DNA of 64,000 bases, taken from the NCBI RefSeq assembly GCF_008369915.1, contig NZ_VSRN01000001.1, positions 2,972,501 to 3,036,500 of the forward strand. The letters run 5' to 3'. A program made the translations under genes and the position numbers. Every line of letters begins with the position of its first letter. Within the stretch, counting starts at the first letter, position 1. Source of the DNA: Dyadobacter sp. UC 10 (GTDB lineage: Bacteria > Bacteroidota > Bacteroidia > Cytophagales > Spirosomataceae). Under the pieces are notes generated by a model that ran no database searches, was not told the origin of the DNA, and saw nothing but the letters and a program-made list of their open reading frames with translations. Of this stretch, positions 36,507 through 46,400 are shown piece after piece.

Positions 36507-37768
36507 TCCACACCAGCAGTCGGCTCCGGGCTGTGCTGCAATACAATGAGAACAAACTGGAACAGGGATTCGCGGAATGCATTTCGGCTATCAATTATCC
36601 CAAGGATGCAGATGCACTGAGTTTCGATCAAAAGCTGAACCGGATTCAGCGCCAGCTGGCTTTGAACAAAAGGACGAAGGTCAATACGGTTCACGTGTCC
36701 CTGAACTTTGATCCGTCGGAAAAGCTAAGCAAAGAACAGCTTGCGGAGATTTCGAAAGCCTATTTAAAAGGTATTGGATTTGAGAAACAACCCGCCCTCG
36801 TATACGAGCACCGGGATGCCGGTCACCCCCACGTCCATATCGTGACGACAAACATCAAAGCAGATGGCAGTCGGATCTCACTGCACAACCTGGGCAAAAA
36901 TCAATCGGAGAAAACCAGGAAAGAGATTGAGATAGATTTTGGATTGGTGAAGGCACAAGATCGAAAAGCGCAGGAATTTAATTTGAAGCCAGTTAGCATC
37001 AAAGCGGAGTATGGAAAGTCAGAAACCAAGAAGGCTATCGCCAATGTGCTCGACAAGGTGTTGAACGAATACAAGTTCACTACGATGGGAGAATTGAATG
37101 CAGTGCTCAACCAATATAATGTTGCAGCGGACATTGGCTCAGAGGGTTCGAGGATCAGAAAGAACAATGGCATCTTATACCGCGTGCTGGATAAAGATGG
37201 TAACCGGATTGGGGTGCCCATCAAAGCAAGCGACTTTCATTTCAAACCGATACATAGAAAACTGAAAGTGCGTTTTCTGTACAACGAGATGAATCCAAAC
37301 CGTATGAAGGATTCGCTGCGGATTAGGAATAGCATAGATTTTACTTTGTATGGCAAACAAAACGTGTCATTGCCCAGACTTATCAATATTCTTCAAAAAG
37401 ACGGGATCGATACGGTAATCCGAAAAAATGAAGAAGGCCTACTGTACGGGATCACATATTGCGATCATCGTACGAGATCCGTCTTCAACGGAAGTGCATT
37501 GGGTAAGCAATATAGCGCGAAGGGAATTGCCGAGCGATGCATCGAGGATCCTTTTTCTCTTCATCAGCAAAAGTCTCAAAGGATAGGGATGGATTTAGGC
37601 CAGGCTGCCAGTGCAGGAAATTTGTACCATGCCGGAAATGGTAGTTCGTTGGAGAATGATAGGTCTCTTGATTCTTTGTTATCTCCCGTTAAAGATGGAG
37701 AGTACACGCCGCATCAATTGAAGAAGCCGAAACGGAAGAAGCAGAAAGGGTTTTCAATGGGATTTTGA
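36494..37768 (+). CDS. mobA: Relaxase / mobilization nuclease MobA
   Basis: 424 residues with an N-terminal relaxase domain of the MOBP type. The metal-binding three-His segment is AGHPHVHIVTTN near residue 115. YEHRDAGH precedes it, and VHVSLNFDPSEKLS lies near 72. The nucleophile Tyr is probably Tyr15 (VLQYNENKLEQG). The C-terminal 200 residues are basic and end in KKPKRKKQKGFSMGF, whose decayed copy is found again at 51197-51316. It nicks oriT for transfer by a helper conjugation system. No coupling protein is encoded. Confidence 0.9.
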   Translation: MVAVIHTSSRLRAVLQYNENKLEQGFAECISAINYPKDADALSFDQKLNRIQRQLALNKRTKVNTVHVSLNFDPSEKLSKEQLAEISKAYLKGIGFEKQPALVYEHRDAGHPHVHIVTTNIKADGSRISLHNLGKNQSEKTRKEIEIDFGLVKAQDRKAQEFNLKPVSIKAEYGKSETKKAIANVLDKVLNEYKFTTMGELNAVLNQYNVAADIGSEGSRIRKNNGILYRVLDKDGNRIGVPIKASDFHFKPIHRKLKVRFLYNEMNPNRMKDSLRIRNSIDFTLYGKQNVSLPRLINILQKDGIDTVIRKNEEGLLYGITYCDHRTRSVFNGSALGKQYSAKGIAERCIEDPFSLHQQKSQRIGMDLGQAASAGNLYHAGNGSSLENDRSLDSLLSPVKDGEYTPHQLKKPKRKKQKGFSMGF

Positions 37769-38025
37769 CTATTGAAGAATTGCACTTGAACCACAGCGCA
37801 ACGAAAGGTACAAAGCAAAAAGTGACGACTGCAAAATCCATGCGGCTATTTACCGCGGCTCTCGCCGCTCCCTAAACCGCCGATGGATTTGCAGCCAAGG
37901 GGGTGAACCCCGTCACTTTTTGCTTTGTGTGAGAATAAGCGATTGCATTGAGGTGAAAAAAGTAAGCCGCAGGTAAGCCAGTTGTTTAGTTCGGCAGTAA
38001 GTATTGTCCAACGGAGAGACAATTT
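37769..38025. repeat. Structured hairpin module, copy A (downstream of mobA)
   Basis: About 37782-37958 can fold into one long imperfect hairpin. The outer stem is CAAAGCAAAAAGTGACG with CGTCACTTTTTGCTTTG. The next stem is GCAAAATCCAT with ATGGATTTGC. The inner stem is GCGGC-TCTC-GCCGC, and a side hairpin GGGG-GTGAA-CCCC is present. A diverged copy lies at 48896-49081. The conserved side hairpin with a changed loop suggests selection on structure. It has no ORF and may be an RNA, an oriT-like site or a small mobile repeat. Confidence 0.65.
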
Positions 38026-38071
38026 AAAGATTCATCACTGAACTTACTGTTCAGTGATGAATCTTTTTTTG
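38026..38071. terminator. Very strong bidirectional terminator
   Basis: An 18-bp perfect stem, AAAGATTCATCACTGAAC with its complement, a 5-base loop and a T-run. It separates the mob region from the second cargo block. Confidence 0.88.
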
Positions 38072-38234
38072 GAATCATTGCGCTAGGGTGGCAATCACAA
38101 TTCGGCTGCCAAGTACATAGTACCTCAATGGGCCGAAATACTAATCGTAAATTAAAGTCAAGTTATATGAATACAAAAAATTGTTAAAGTGAAATTGAAA
38201 TTTATATTTGCAGCAACTCTCCTAAATTCTACTA

Positions 38235-40532
38235 ATGAGCGCATTGTATTTAGAAATCCTCCAATTACGAGATGTTCAAAATGACGTAGAACGGGGGTAT
38301 AGATTTGAGCAAGCCATTAGAGAAATTCAACCTTGGGATCGAAAGCCACCCGTAACTGCATCACTTGCTTCTGAACAACTGGATGGGATATTTTTATGGA
38401 AAGAGCAAGCTTATTTAATAGAATCAAAAGCAAAAAAAGCACCAATAACGCCTGGATCTCATGACTGGGAAGATTTTGAGCTAAAAATTCGTCGAAGAAA
38501 GGCGAATGTCGTCGGCTTATTCTGTTCACTATTTCCAGTTAGCAAAAAGGTCTTCATCCAAGCGGAGCAGCTGAACCGCGACGGACATTTTGTAATTATT
38601 CTGGCTGGTACATTTTGGGAAGAATTGAATTATTATAAACTTCCAATATATGACATCCTTGATTACATGAATCTCTTTGGGAGAACTAAGTTCCTGACTA
38701 GCCCTCCTCCAATCAATGTTGTCGTTGAATGGTTCTATGACAAGGATCGCACTCAGAAAAAACTTTCAGATCTTTGCAAACGAAATTCATCGACTTTCCT
38801 CAGAAGATTTAAGGCCTCTTCTCACGAGGCGCTATACCTGCGACGCGAAATAGATGCGAAGATTGAATCTTACGCGCATAATCTAAAGCCACAAGTCATA
38901 AAAAAAGCTAGCGATGCTTCCGCGCAAATCTGTTTGGTACGTGACTATTCAGGATCTGGAAAAACGACTCTATCAATCAATGTGTCTGAATCAAAGGAAG
39001 GTTTCCTTGGTACCGGGGTCGCAGCAAATGAACAAGATATAGACGAAAAATTCGCCAACTTTTTTCAATCTATGGGCCAGCACTTTGGCCTCTTAGAAAT
39101 CATTTCTTTAAATAAGCCCGTTGTGTTCGTAGTAGATTCCTTAGACGAGGCTAATCAAGATGTTCCGAGAAAGAGAAGAGAAATCTTGTCGATATTCAAA
39201 TGTATTGAAGATTTGAATCATTATGCTAGGAGCTTCGATCTGATAATATTTCCTATACTTATTATTTTTACCATTAGAGAGGATTATTGGCGTGACTGGG
39301 AGTCCGTATTTGAAGGGCGAAAACGTCATGACATTAATAAAAGGATCTCATCTTTCACAGCTACAGAATCAACTAAAGCGATTGACAGATATGGTCAATG
39401 GTTTAATTTCAGAATTACAAATGAGTTAACATCAGAGGCAAAACAACTGTTGTCCACTCCGATTAATCTATTAATTTTCTCTGAAACAAATCACTATCAG
39501 GGCGATATTGAGGTATTTGAAATTTGGGAGGGAAAGGTGATCGATCTTTATTTTACCCGGAAGGCGGAGGATATTTATAAACGACACATTCAAGGTCTAA
39601 CTTCAAATGTTTTTATGAGGTTAATATCACTGTTAGCTTTTCGTGTTGTAGCTGATAAAATAAATCAATTGAATATTGGAAATATAAATTCTATAATTAG
39701 CTCAAACTTTCCAATACTCGAACCATATTCTGAGGAAATAATACATTCGGTAGCATCGGAAATGATTTTGATACGCGATCCGGATAAACCGGAAATATTC
39801 AGGTTCAGACATTCACGACTAATAGAATTTTTACTGGCTTACTATATTGTTTCAACATTGGATAAAGAAAAAGACCTGTCGAAGTTGGATAATTTTGCCC
39901 AGATCTCATTTGATTCGGGAATAGTTATTATGTTCAGGATTCATGATGACATCAGGTATATCTGTGAAAAAAAATTTCCCATATTATTGAAGCAGATAGA
40001 TGACTATTATTCCAAATCCAATATTTTCATGTCTAGAAAAATTTTGCGACTTCGATCTGACCTGGCCACAAATAGGCCAACTGAACGATCTGATATCTAC
40101 TTGATACTTAAGAATATTAATAGTAATGATCCGGAGGTGGTGGAAGATGCTTTTTTTATTATTGCTGCTCGATCAAATAATCAAACGAAAGCAACAATAT
40201 TGAATTTGTTTGTTTCCGCATTCAATAAAAGCAATAACTTTCATACACGCTATAAGCTGATAGCCAAGCTTGAATATCATGAGCTCCTTTTAAATGAGCT
40301 AGTTTTTAGCACAATTACAATATCTTCTTTAGCGAAGGATTGGGAGGTGTACTTAGGATTAATTTACTCAAACAACTTGAAAAGTCACTTTTCTGATATG
40401 TGGATGCAATCGGATACAAAAAAAAGTTTTGAATTAATAATTGCAAAATCGCCGGGAGATGACTGGAATCAAGTTAACAAATTGCTCAATGCGATACTAA
40501 CAGATTCAAATTTTATCTTGGGAGATGCTTGA
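38235..40532 (+). CDS. PDDEXK nuclease fused to STAND/NACHT-like ATPase, candidate anti-phage protein
   Basis: 765 residues. N-terminus (about 20-110): restriction-like nuclease fold with RGYRFEQAIREI (Glu), QLDGIFLW (Asp) and YLIESKAKKAP (ExK). Residues about 235-520: P-loop NTPase with Walker A DYSGSGKTT (first Gly replaced by Asp) and Walker B VVFVVDSLDEAN. HSRLIEFLLAYYIV near 525 resembles the winged-helix end of NACHT modules. The C-terminal part is helical. This layout resembles Avs-type sensors with nuclease effectors, though shorter. The frame ends at 40532, but an overlapping frame (40525-40638) continues to the next gene. Confidence 0.75.
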   Translation: MSALYLEILQLRDVQNDVERGYRFEQAIREIQPWDRKPPVTASLASEQLDGIFLWKEQAYLIESKAKKAPITPGSHDWEDFELKIRRRKANVVGLFCSLFPVSKKVFIQAEQLNRDGHFVIILAGTFWEELNYYKLPIYDILDYMNLFGRTKFLTSPPPINVVVEWFYDKDRTQKKLSDLCKRNSSTFLRRFKASSHEALYLRREIDAKIESYAHNLKPQVIKKASDASAQICLVRDYSGSGKTTLSINVSESKEGFLGTGVAANEQDIDEKFANFFQSMGQHFGLLEIISLNKPVVFVVDSLDEANQDVPRKRREILSIFKCIEDLNHYARSFDLIIFPILIIFTIREDYWRDWESVFEGRKRHDINKRISSFTATESTKAIDRYGQWFNFRITNELTSEAKQLLSTPINLLIFSETNHYQGDIEVFEIWEGKVIDLYFTRKAEDIYKRHIQGLTSNVFMRLISLLAFRVVADKINQLNIGNINSIISSNFPILEPYSEEIIHSVASEMILIRDPDKPEIFRFRHSRLIEFLLAYYIVSTLDKEKDLSKLDNFAQISFDSGIVIMFRIHDDIRYICEKKFPILLKQIDDYYSKSNIFMSRKILRLRSDLATNRPTERSDIYLILKNINSNDPEVVEDAFFIIAARSNNQTKATILNLFVSAFNKSNNFHTRYKLIAKLEYHELLLNELVFSTITISSLAKDWEVYLGLIYSNNLKSHFSDMWMQSDTKKSFELIIAKSPGDDWNQVNKLLNAILTDSNFILGDA

Positions 40533-40638
40533 TGACTTTGAAAGGAATACATCTTTATGTATATCTTATTTGACGAAAAGCCAAACTATATTAGGAATAT
40601 TAGAAAACGTACCTTCAGGTAAACCTCTATACAGATGA
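40525..40638 (+). CDS. 37-codon frame overlapping both neighbours: frameshifted C-terminus or small coupled gene
   Basis: An ATG at 40525 overlaps the stop of the nuclease-STAND gene. The frame (MLDDFERNTSLCISYLTKSQ and onward) ends in a TGA that overlaps the start of the next gene as ATGA. The residues read as an amphipathic helix pair, like the helical repeats before it. The frame is open for 9 further codons upstream. Double stop-start overlap is the pattern of real operon genes. It could be the true end of the STAND protein reached by a frameshift. Confidence 0.45.
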   Translation: MLDDFERNTSLCISYLTKSQTILGILENVPSGKPLYR

Positions 40639-41660
40639 ATATTACTTATACGTCACTTCACCATGTTGATCATGTTTCAGGTGCGAAAAAAATTGAAATT
40701 GGAAATCAAAGTAGTGATCTCCCGATTTATGTTGACCGATTGATCTCAGAAATAACGGGAAGCAACAATAGTCGTCAGTTTAATTTCAGAAGCGACACAA
40801 CAGAAATAAGGACCGCATTGGCCCATTTGCTTTCTGGAAAGTATGATGAAGGTGCAGATATTGTAGCTAAACGTCTAGTGAAAGAAGAAATTGAAGCCCA
40901 AAAGGCAATTAGTCATCTCGATGTCGAAATTCAAAAAGGTAGCCTATTCCAAGCGGTTTTAGGTTGTGAAGGCAAAACAGTAGTTATCAGTAAAGCTGAC
41001 CACAACGAATTTCTAGATGCCTTGGATTTTAAAATACACATGGGACTTCCTTGGAAAAAAAGAATTTTCAAAGCATTTCTTGTCCATTTTGATGCAAAAG
41101 GAGAACCAATAGATTTATACGTTTACGATACAAACGCAAAAATGTCTAGATATTGGTGGGACAAATTTCTAGAACTTGAAGAAAAATATACTGACGCCTC
41201 TAATACCAAGACGAGTATGGATATGTTGGATAAAAAGGTTTTTGCAAAGATAAAAACAGAATTTCCAGCAGATCATACAGTCATTAGAAATAGTGCAATA
41301 CGGTATTTCCGTTCCAAACCGGAATTTGAAATTGATGATTTCCTGGAAAATACTCTAAATAACTATACACCCATTGACGAAACTTTTCTCGAGCAAAGGC
41401 TGACTCGGTACAAACAAGAAATACGGGAACTACCAAGCAAATGGAAATTCGACCCTAGATTTAGTATTGAAAAAAGTGAAGTAAAAAAACGCGCCGTTCA
41501 TAAGATACAGCTTAACACGAATATCGAACTTGTTCTTCAAGACTTTGTTTCCAATCTCGGTGACTCGATTAGAGCCGAAACTGATTCTGAGGGCACTAAG
41601 TGGGTCAAAATCAAAGCCACTGATGAGGCATTCGCCAAATTTGTACCACAGAAATCATGA
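40635..41660 (+). CDS. Nucleoid-associated (NA37/NdpA/YejK)-like protein
   Basis: 341 residues. The order of features matches NA37-type nucleoid-associated proteins: a short N-terminal strand, a helical region (EIRTALAHLLSGKYDEGADIVAKRLVKEE), a central block (VVISKADHNEFLD and KRIFKAFLVHFD) and FPADHTVIRNSAIRYF near residue 215. This is a family-level guess, without strong motifs. It starts inside an ATGA and also ends in an ATGA with the next gene, so it is translated with its neighbours. In a defence setting it may bind nucleic acid for the upstream nuclease or downstream membrane protein. Confidence 0.5.
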   Translation: MNITYTSLHHVDHVSGAKKIEIGNQSSDLPIYVDRLISEITGSNNSRQFNFRSDTTEIRTALAHLLSGKYDEGADIVAKRLVKEEIEAQKAISHLDVEIQKGSLFQAVLGCEGKTVVISKADHNEFLDALDFKIHMGLPWKKRIFKAFLVHFDAKGEPIDLYVYDTNAKMSRYWWDKFLELEEKYTDASNTKTSMDMLDKKVFAKIKTEFPADHTVIRNSAIRYFRSKPEFEIDDFLENTLNNYTPIDETFLEQRLTRYKQEIRELPSKWKFDPRFSIEKSEVKKRAVHKIQLNTNIELVLQDFVSNLGDSIRAETDSEGTKWVKIKATDEAFAKFVPQKS

Positions 41661-43135
41661 TGACCCTGTTTGAGCACATCACCCAAGTTTTTCCACCGCT
41701 TAATACACCACAGCGGGTCGAGAAGTATTCAAACTTACTGTATTCGTACCAAACTTCTCTTGATACAATTACACTAAATAATCTCAACGCCTTAACTGCG
41801 GTGATTAAGGATCCCTTTCGACTAACTATTAAAGTTTTTGAGGAAACAATCTCAATAGTATCTCAGCAATTAAATTTGGACGAGTTCATTGAAAAGATTG
41901 TGCAAGAGAAAAATGTTTTAGAGGATGAAAAAGTCTTACTTGAACTAGCTATCAATAAAGATACATCTCTGGGTGTTGTACGGGTCTATGACCTCATTAG
42001 CTTTGACCATTTTTGGTCTTCGACACCATTTATCAAATTACTCGATTTGCTTGCACAGCCTTTAAGAGAAAAGCAACAACTTCGCTTTCATATAATGGAC
42101 AAGGGGCTTGAAGCTATGTATGCTGAAAATATTTGTTTCACACCTCATGAAGATATCAGTCTACCGCAAAATTCCAATATTGACTTAAATAAGATTCGAT
42201 CTAATTGCCATTTCGAAAATTTTGAAAGTTATCCATTTACGGCAAATTACTTCGCGCTAATAAGCCCACCTGCACAGCCAAATTCATTTTCAGAGACGAT
42301 GGATAAGTTGTGCCTATTATTCTGTCTAACTGGAATTTTCGATATAGCTTCATTGAAGGAAAATTCACTTTATTTGAAGCTAACTGGCTATAAAACTCAT
42401 GAATACCAGATAGATCTTGATAAACTTACCACCACCTCACTGAAAGTTTACCAGGATGTATATAAATGGATATATGCTGAAAAAAGTCAAGTAACGGACA
42501 AGCTTGGCTTGGCACGTAATGTACTTTCACTTTACATCGGCAAGGAAGATGTCGCAGTTAATGAGTCGGTATATCTCTCGATGACATCAGGCTTTAAGAT
42601 TTATTTACAGCAAAACATCTCGAAATACGTAGATGCTCGAAATAAAATCTTCGATCAACTTAACGCAATTTCTCAGAAAACCAGTGAGCTTGCAGAGAAA
42701 TACCTTAATAACTATTATAAAAGTAACCTAACTTTCTTCTCTTTCTTTGTATCGGTATTTATTCTGAAAGTGGTTGGGTCAGCTAAATATGATAAGGTAT
42801 TTAATAAAGATGCAACAATTATTTTCTTTTGTTTCATCGCGTTGTCTGTGACCTACTTTGGATTTTCCCTTTATATATTTTTTCAAGAAGGTGGCAGACT
42901 TCGTGAGAAGTATCAACAAATGAAACTTCGTCATGAAGATCTTTTAGATCCTGCCGACATCAAAAATATTCTAAGAGACGATAGCGAATTCAACGATGAC
43001 ATGAAATTTCTGGATAAGCGGGTCATTCATTATTCCGTTTTATGGATTATAACGATATTGATTTTTATTGCAGGTGTGCTAAGCTTATCTACTTATATCA
43101 CATGGCAAAAGCTTTTCTGCTTGTTTCAGCCATAA
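41657..43135 (+). CDS. Membrane protein of unknown family, C-terminal transmembrane helices
   Basis: 492 residues not recognized as any family. Residues 1-340 are soluble and mixed alpha/beta. From about 355 come hydrophobic segments (LTFFSFFVSVFILKVV and TIIFFCFIALSVTYFGFSLYIFF), then a charged loop (EGGRLREKYQQMKLRHEDLLD) and a last helix (YSVLWIITILIFIAGVLSL near 460-480). Its ATG overlaps the stop of the NA37-like gene. A soluble domain plus terminal membrane helices in a coupled defence-like operon suggests a membrane-damaging or membrane-located effector, but that is inference. Confidence 0.65.
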   Translation: MMTLFEHITQVFPPLNTPQRVEKYSNLLYSYQTSLDTITLNNLNALTAVIKDPFRLTIKVFEETISIVSQQLNLDEFIEKIVQEKNVLEDEKVLLELAINKDTSLGVVRVYDLISFDHFWSSTPFIKLLDLLAQPLREKQQLRFHIMDKGLEAMYAENICFTPHEDISLPQNSNIDLNKIRSNCHFENFESYPFTANYFALISPPAQPNSFSETMDKLCLLFCLTGIFDIASLKENSLYLKLTGYKTHEYQIDLDKLTTTSLKVYQDVYKWIYAEKSQVTDKLGLARNVLSLYIGKEDVAVNESVYLSMTSGFKIYLQQNISKYVDARNKIFDQLNAISQKTSELAEKYLNNYYKSNLTFFSFFVSVFILKVVGSAKYDKVFNKDATIIFFCFIALSVTYFGFSLYIFFQEGGRLREKYQQMKLRHEDLLDPADIKNILRDDSEFNDDMKFLDKRVIHYSVLWIITILIFIAGVLSLSTYITWQKLFCLFQP

Positions 43136-43437
43136 AGGCTTCTGCGACCAAGCGGAGTATTGGCAATAAACATTTTTTTATTCACCCAGAGGTGACGCCA
43201 GCGTTGGTTGCATTTTTTGTTTCCGTAGCGCTGAGCAAAATAGGATTAGCAAATGTTTTTTGCACCTAAACTGATGTGGTGATATTGCGCACTTATTGGC
43301 AAACAGTTTTAAAGCTGCCTGGATGGTAAGTAAAGGGCGCAAAATATTGACGATAAAATGCTCGTGATAGTAATTTGACGGATTGGAGAATTACGCACCG
43401 CATGGCGATTGTTAAATGATAGGCTTTCTAAGAATGC
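43136..43437. other. Convergent intergenic region
   Basis: Lies between the membrane protein gene and the convergent PLD-helicase gene. A short ORF at its left overlaps the end of the membrane protein gene and looks like a shadow. No clear terminator was seen. Confidence 0.35.
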
Positions 43438-46400
43438 TCACCCAACTGCCATCTTCGCCATATCCTTCCAGATATAATGCGGAGCTGACTCGCGCAATGC
43501 CCAATTGATACTCATCGGCTTCGCTCCATAATGGTCGATATAATCCGCCAGGCCCAGGAAGACATAGGCAATCGTATTATTGAATTCATCATTGTTCTTC
43601 TCCCGCACAAAAAGAAGAATCGATTTCCCTGTTTGCTTTTGCTTCAAATATGAAAGCCCCTTGCCAGTTTCAGGCCTGGCGGTGTTCTGAGACTGCCAGT
43701 GAAATATCTTTTCACTGACTGCGTAATCGTTATACAATGTGGTCGGAGAGTAATTTGCTTCGGTCTTTTCCAGCGTTATTAGCAGCAGCTCGGCATTCTT
43801 CGCTTCCAGGTTTACGACCCCTTCCCGATTGCTGGATTTCCTTTCAAATGTGCTTTCTTCGAAAGCAGCCAAGATCTGTTCCCTCGAATATCGGCTATGA
43901 ACTTTGAGCGGTTGAACGAACGGCAGAGCAGCGTCCATTTCGATGTGCGCAATTCTGTCAATCACCAGTTCGAGCAGCTCGACCATTTCACTCACCAGCT
44001 GTTCATTTCTTCCAATTTTTGCAATACTTGCCGATAGGTCTTCTGCTCCGCCTGGGCTTTGCCAAAAGTCATAGTGAAGCATGGTTAGCATTAACTTTTC
44101 ATGACCGGGCAACGCATCTACATCTACCTGAAACTTCTGCTTCGCCATCCTTAGAATGAATGACAAATAGCTGAATGAATTACAGCAAAGCCATTTTTTT
44201 AGGATCGTGCGCTTCGTCTCCTCCTCATTGATTGGCAAGAGATCGTCCAACCGATTCGCCAACTGACAGAGTTTGCTCCAAGTCGCTCGCTTGTAAATCG
44301 CTTGCAGCGGAATGTTATGGAAAGCGACAAAGTTTTTTAGCGATAAAGGCATTGTGGTTTGATGCCGGAAATTGGCAATCTTGGTAACGAGCTGATTGGT
44401 ATTGAGCTGGGTCGCCGACCTTATGTTTTTTAGAATGATTTCCTTTGCCTTCTTTTCCAAAACAATGGAGCATCCCAATGGCAAATGTGGGAAATCACGT
44501 TCGAGCTCTTCCAGCGTGGAAGTATTGGTTTTACCTATGAGCGCTCTGAATTTACCTTCAAAATCGTATTCTGGCCGGGCATTGCCGACAAAGTCAAGAA
44601 CAGTCAAGCACTCCTTACCTTCTGACAGTCGCAAACCCCTACCAAGTTGTTGAAGAAACACGGTCAAGCTTTCGGTAGGCCGTAAAAACAGCACTGTGTC
44701 AATTTCTGGGATATCGACACCTTCATTGAAAATATCAACCACGAAGAGGTAATTGATATCCTTTCGCAACAATTTAGATTTAATAGTGGATCTCAATTCT
44801 TCGCGGTCACCTCCGCTAATAAGGTAATCCGCTTTTAAGCCCGCCAATGTAAACTTTTCTGCCATGTAAATGGCGTGTTCCCGAGTTACACAAAAACTCA
44901 GTGCCCTGACATCCTCATAGTCTGTGAGATAGTTTCTGCAATGATTAATTATTTCTCCCACCCGAATATCATTATGGGTGTAAATTCTCGTCAGCTCGCT
45001 TGGAAGATAGCGTCCATTCTGCCAGGTTGCATTAGATAAATCTGTACTGTCGCTAATTCCAAAATATTGAAATGGACAAAGCAGTTTCCTGTTCATTGCC
45101 TCAGGCAATCTGATTTCCGCTGCAATTGTATCACAAAAATCCGCCAGAATATCAGCCCCGTCGGTACGCTCGGGAGTCGCGGTTAAGCCAAGAAGCACCT
45201 TCGGCTTAAATTTATTTAGAATTGGACGGTAGCTATTAGCGGCAATGTGGTGCACTTCATCAACGATAATGAAGTCATAATAGCTTTCCGAAAGCGGTAG
45301 CTCCTCAATGCGATTTGCAAGAGTCATCACGGACGCAAACACAACATCGTAGTTGTCTGGCTCGATGCCGTCAACCCAGAGGTCGCCAAAGTTGTTGTCG
45401 CGCAGAATGCCTGCAAAAGTTGCCCTTGCCTGCATCAATATTTCCTTTCTGTGTGCGACGAAAAGCAATCTTGCGTTTGGTTGGGTTTTCAGAAAGTTTT
45501 TGAAATCAAATGCCGAGACTACCGTTTTGCCTGTACCGGTCGCAGCGACAATCAAGTTTCTATATCTATTATGAATTTCCCTTTCTGCTAAAAGCTTTTC
45601 TAAAATTTCTTCCTGGAACGGTAAAGGCTTTATATCAAAGAAAGAAGTCCCTTCGACCTGGCCTTTATTCTTCTCTCTCCCGAGGGCAATTTTTAGTTTC
45701 TCCGAATGTTCCCCTGACCTAAAATATTCGAATTCTCCGTCTTGCCAATACGTTTCAAAAGTCTTCGCGAATTTATCTATGATGTGACCAACTTCCTGAG
45801 TCGTTACTTTCAAGTTCCACTCCAGTCCGCTGGTTAGCGCGCTCCTTGAAATATTGGATGAGCCAATGTAGCCGGTATTGAAGCCGGTATCTCGGAAAAA
45901 CAAATACGATTTGGCGTGTAGCCGCTCGTTTTCAGTATTGTATGAGACCTTCACTTCACAATTGGGCAATCCGGCTAAAAACTCCACTGCTTTCAAGTCG
46001 GTCGCGCCCATGTAGGAGGTCGTGATGATTTTAAGGGAATTACCGCAACGGGTAAATTCTTCAAGTTCCTTCTGGAAGATTCTAATACCCGACCATTTAA
46101 TGAAGGAAACAAGGAAGTATATCTTATCAGAAGACAGTATTTCTTTTTTCAACTCACTTTCGAGCGAAAGCCCGACATTGGAACCCGTGAATAACTCGCT
46201 TTGTGCTAAACCTGTAAATGGTGTTATTTCCTTGATATGTTTTTCAAAATCGGAGAAAGGCGCATCCATTTTCGCGAATACAGCATTCAGGATTTTTCCA
46301 TTTAGGGAGATTAAATCCTCGTCAAAATCAGCGTACTCAAGCTCCGTTCGAAGAACGCTTATAATCTTATTTGATACTGTAATTTGACGATCAATACTAT

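Noticed and set aside
37782-37958. Hairpin module considered as a retron ncRNA
   Set aside because: No reverse transcriptase gene lies anywhere in the island.
40635-43135. The two genes considered as Kiwa (KwaA/KwaB)
   Set aside because: KwaA is a small four-helix membrane protein and KwaB carries DUF4868; the sizes and order here do not match.
43042-43269. 75-codon plus-strand ORF at the end of the membrane protein gene
   Set aside because: It overlaps the conserved end of the membrane protein in another frame, continues into AT-rich sequence and has no supporting feature.
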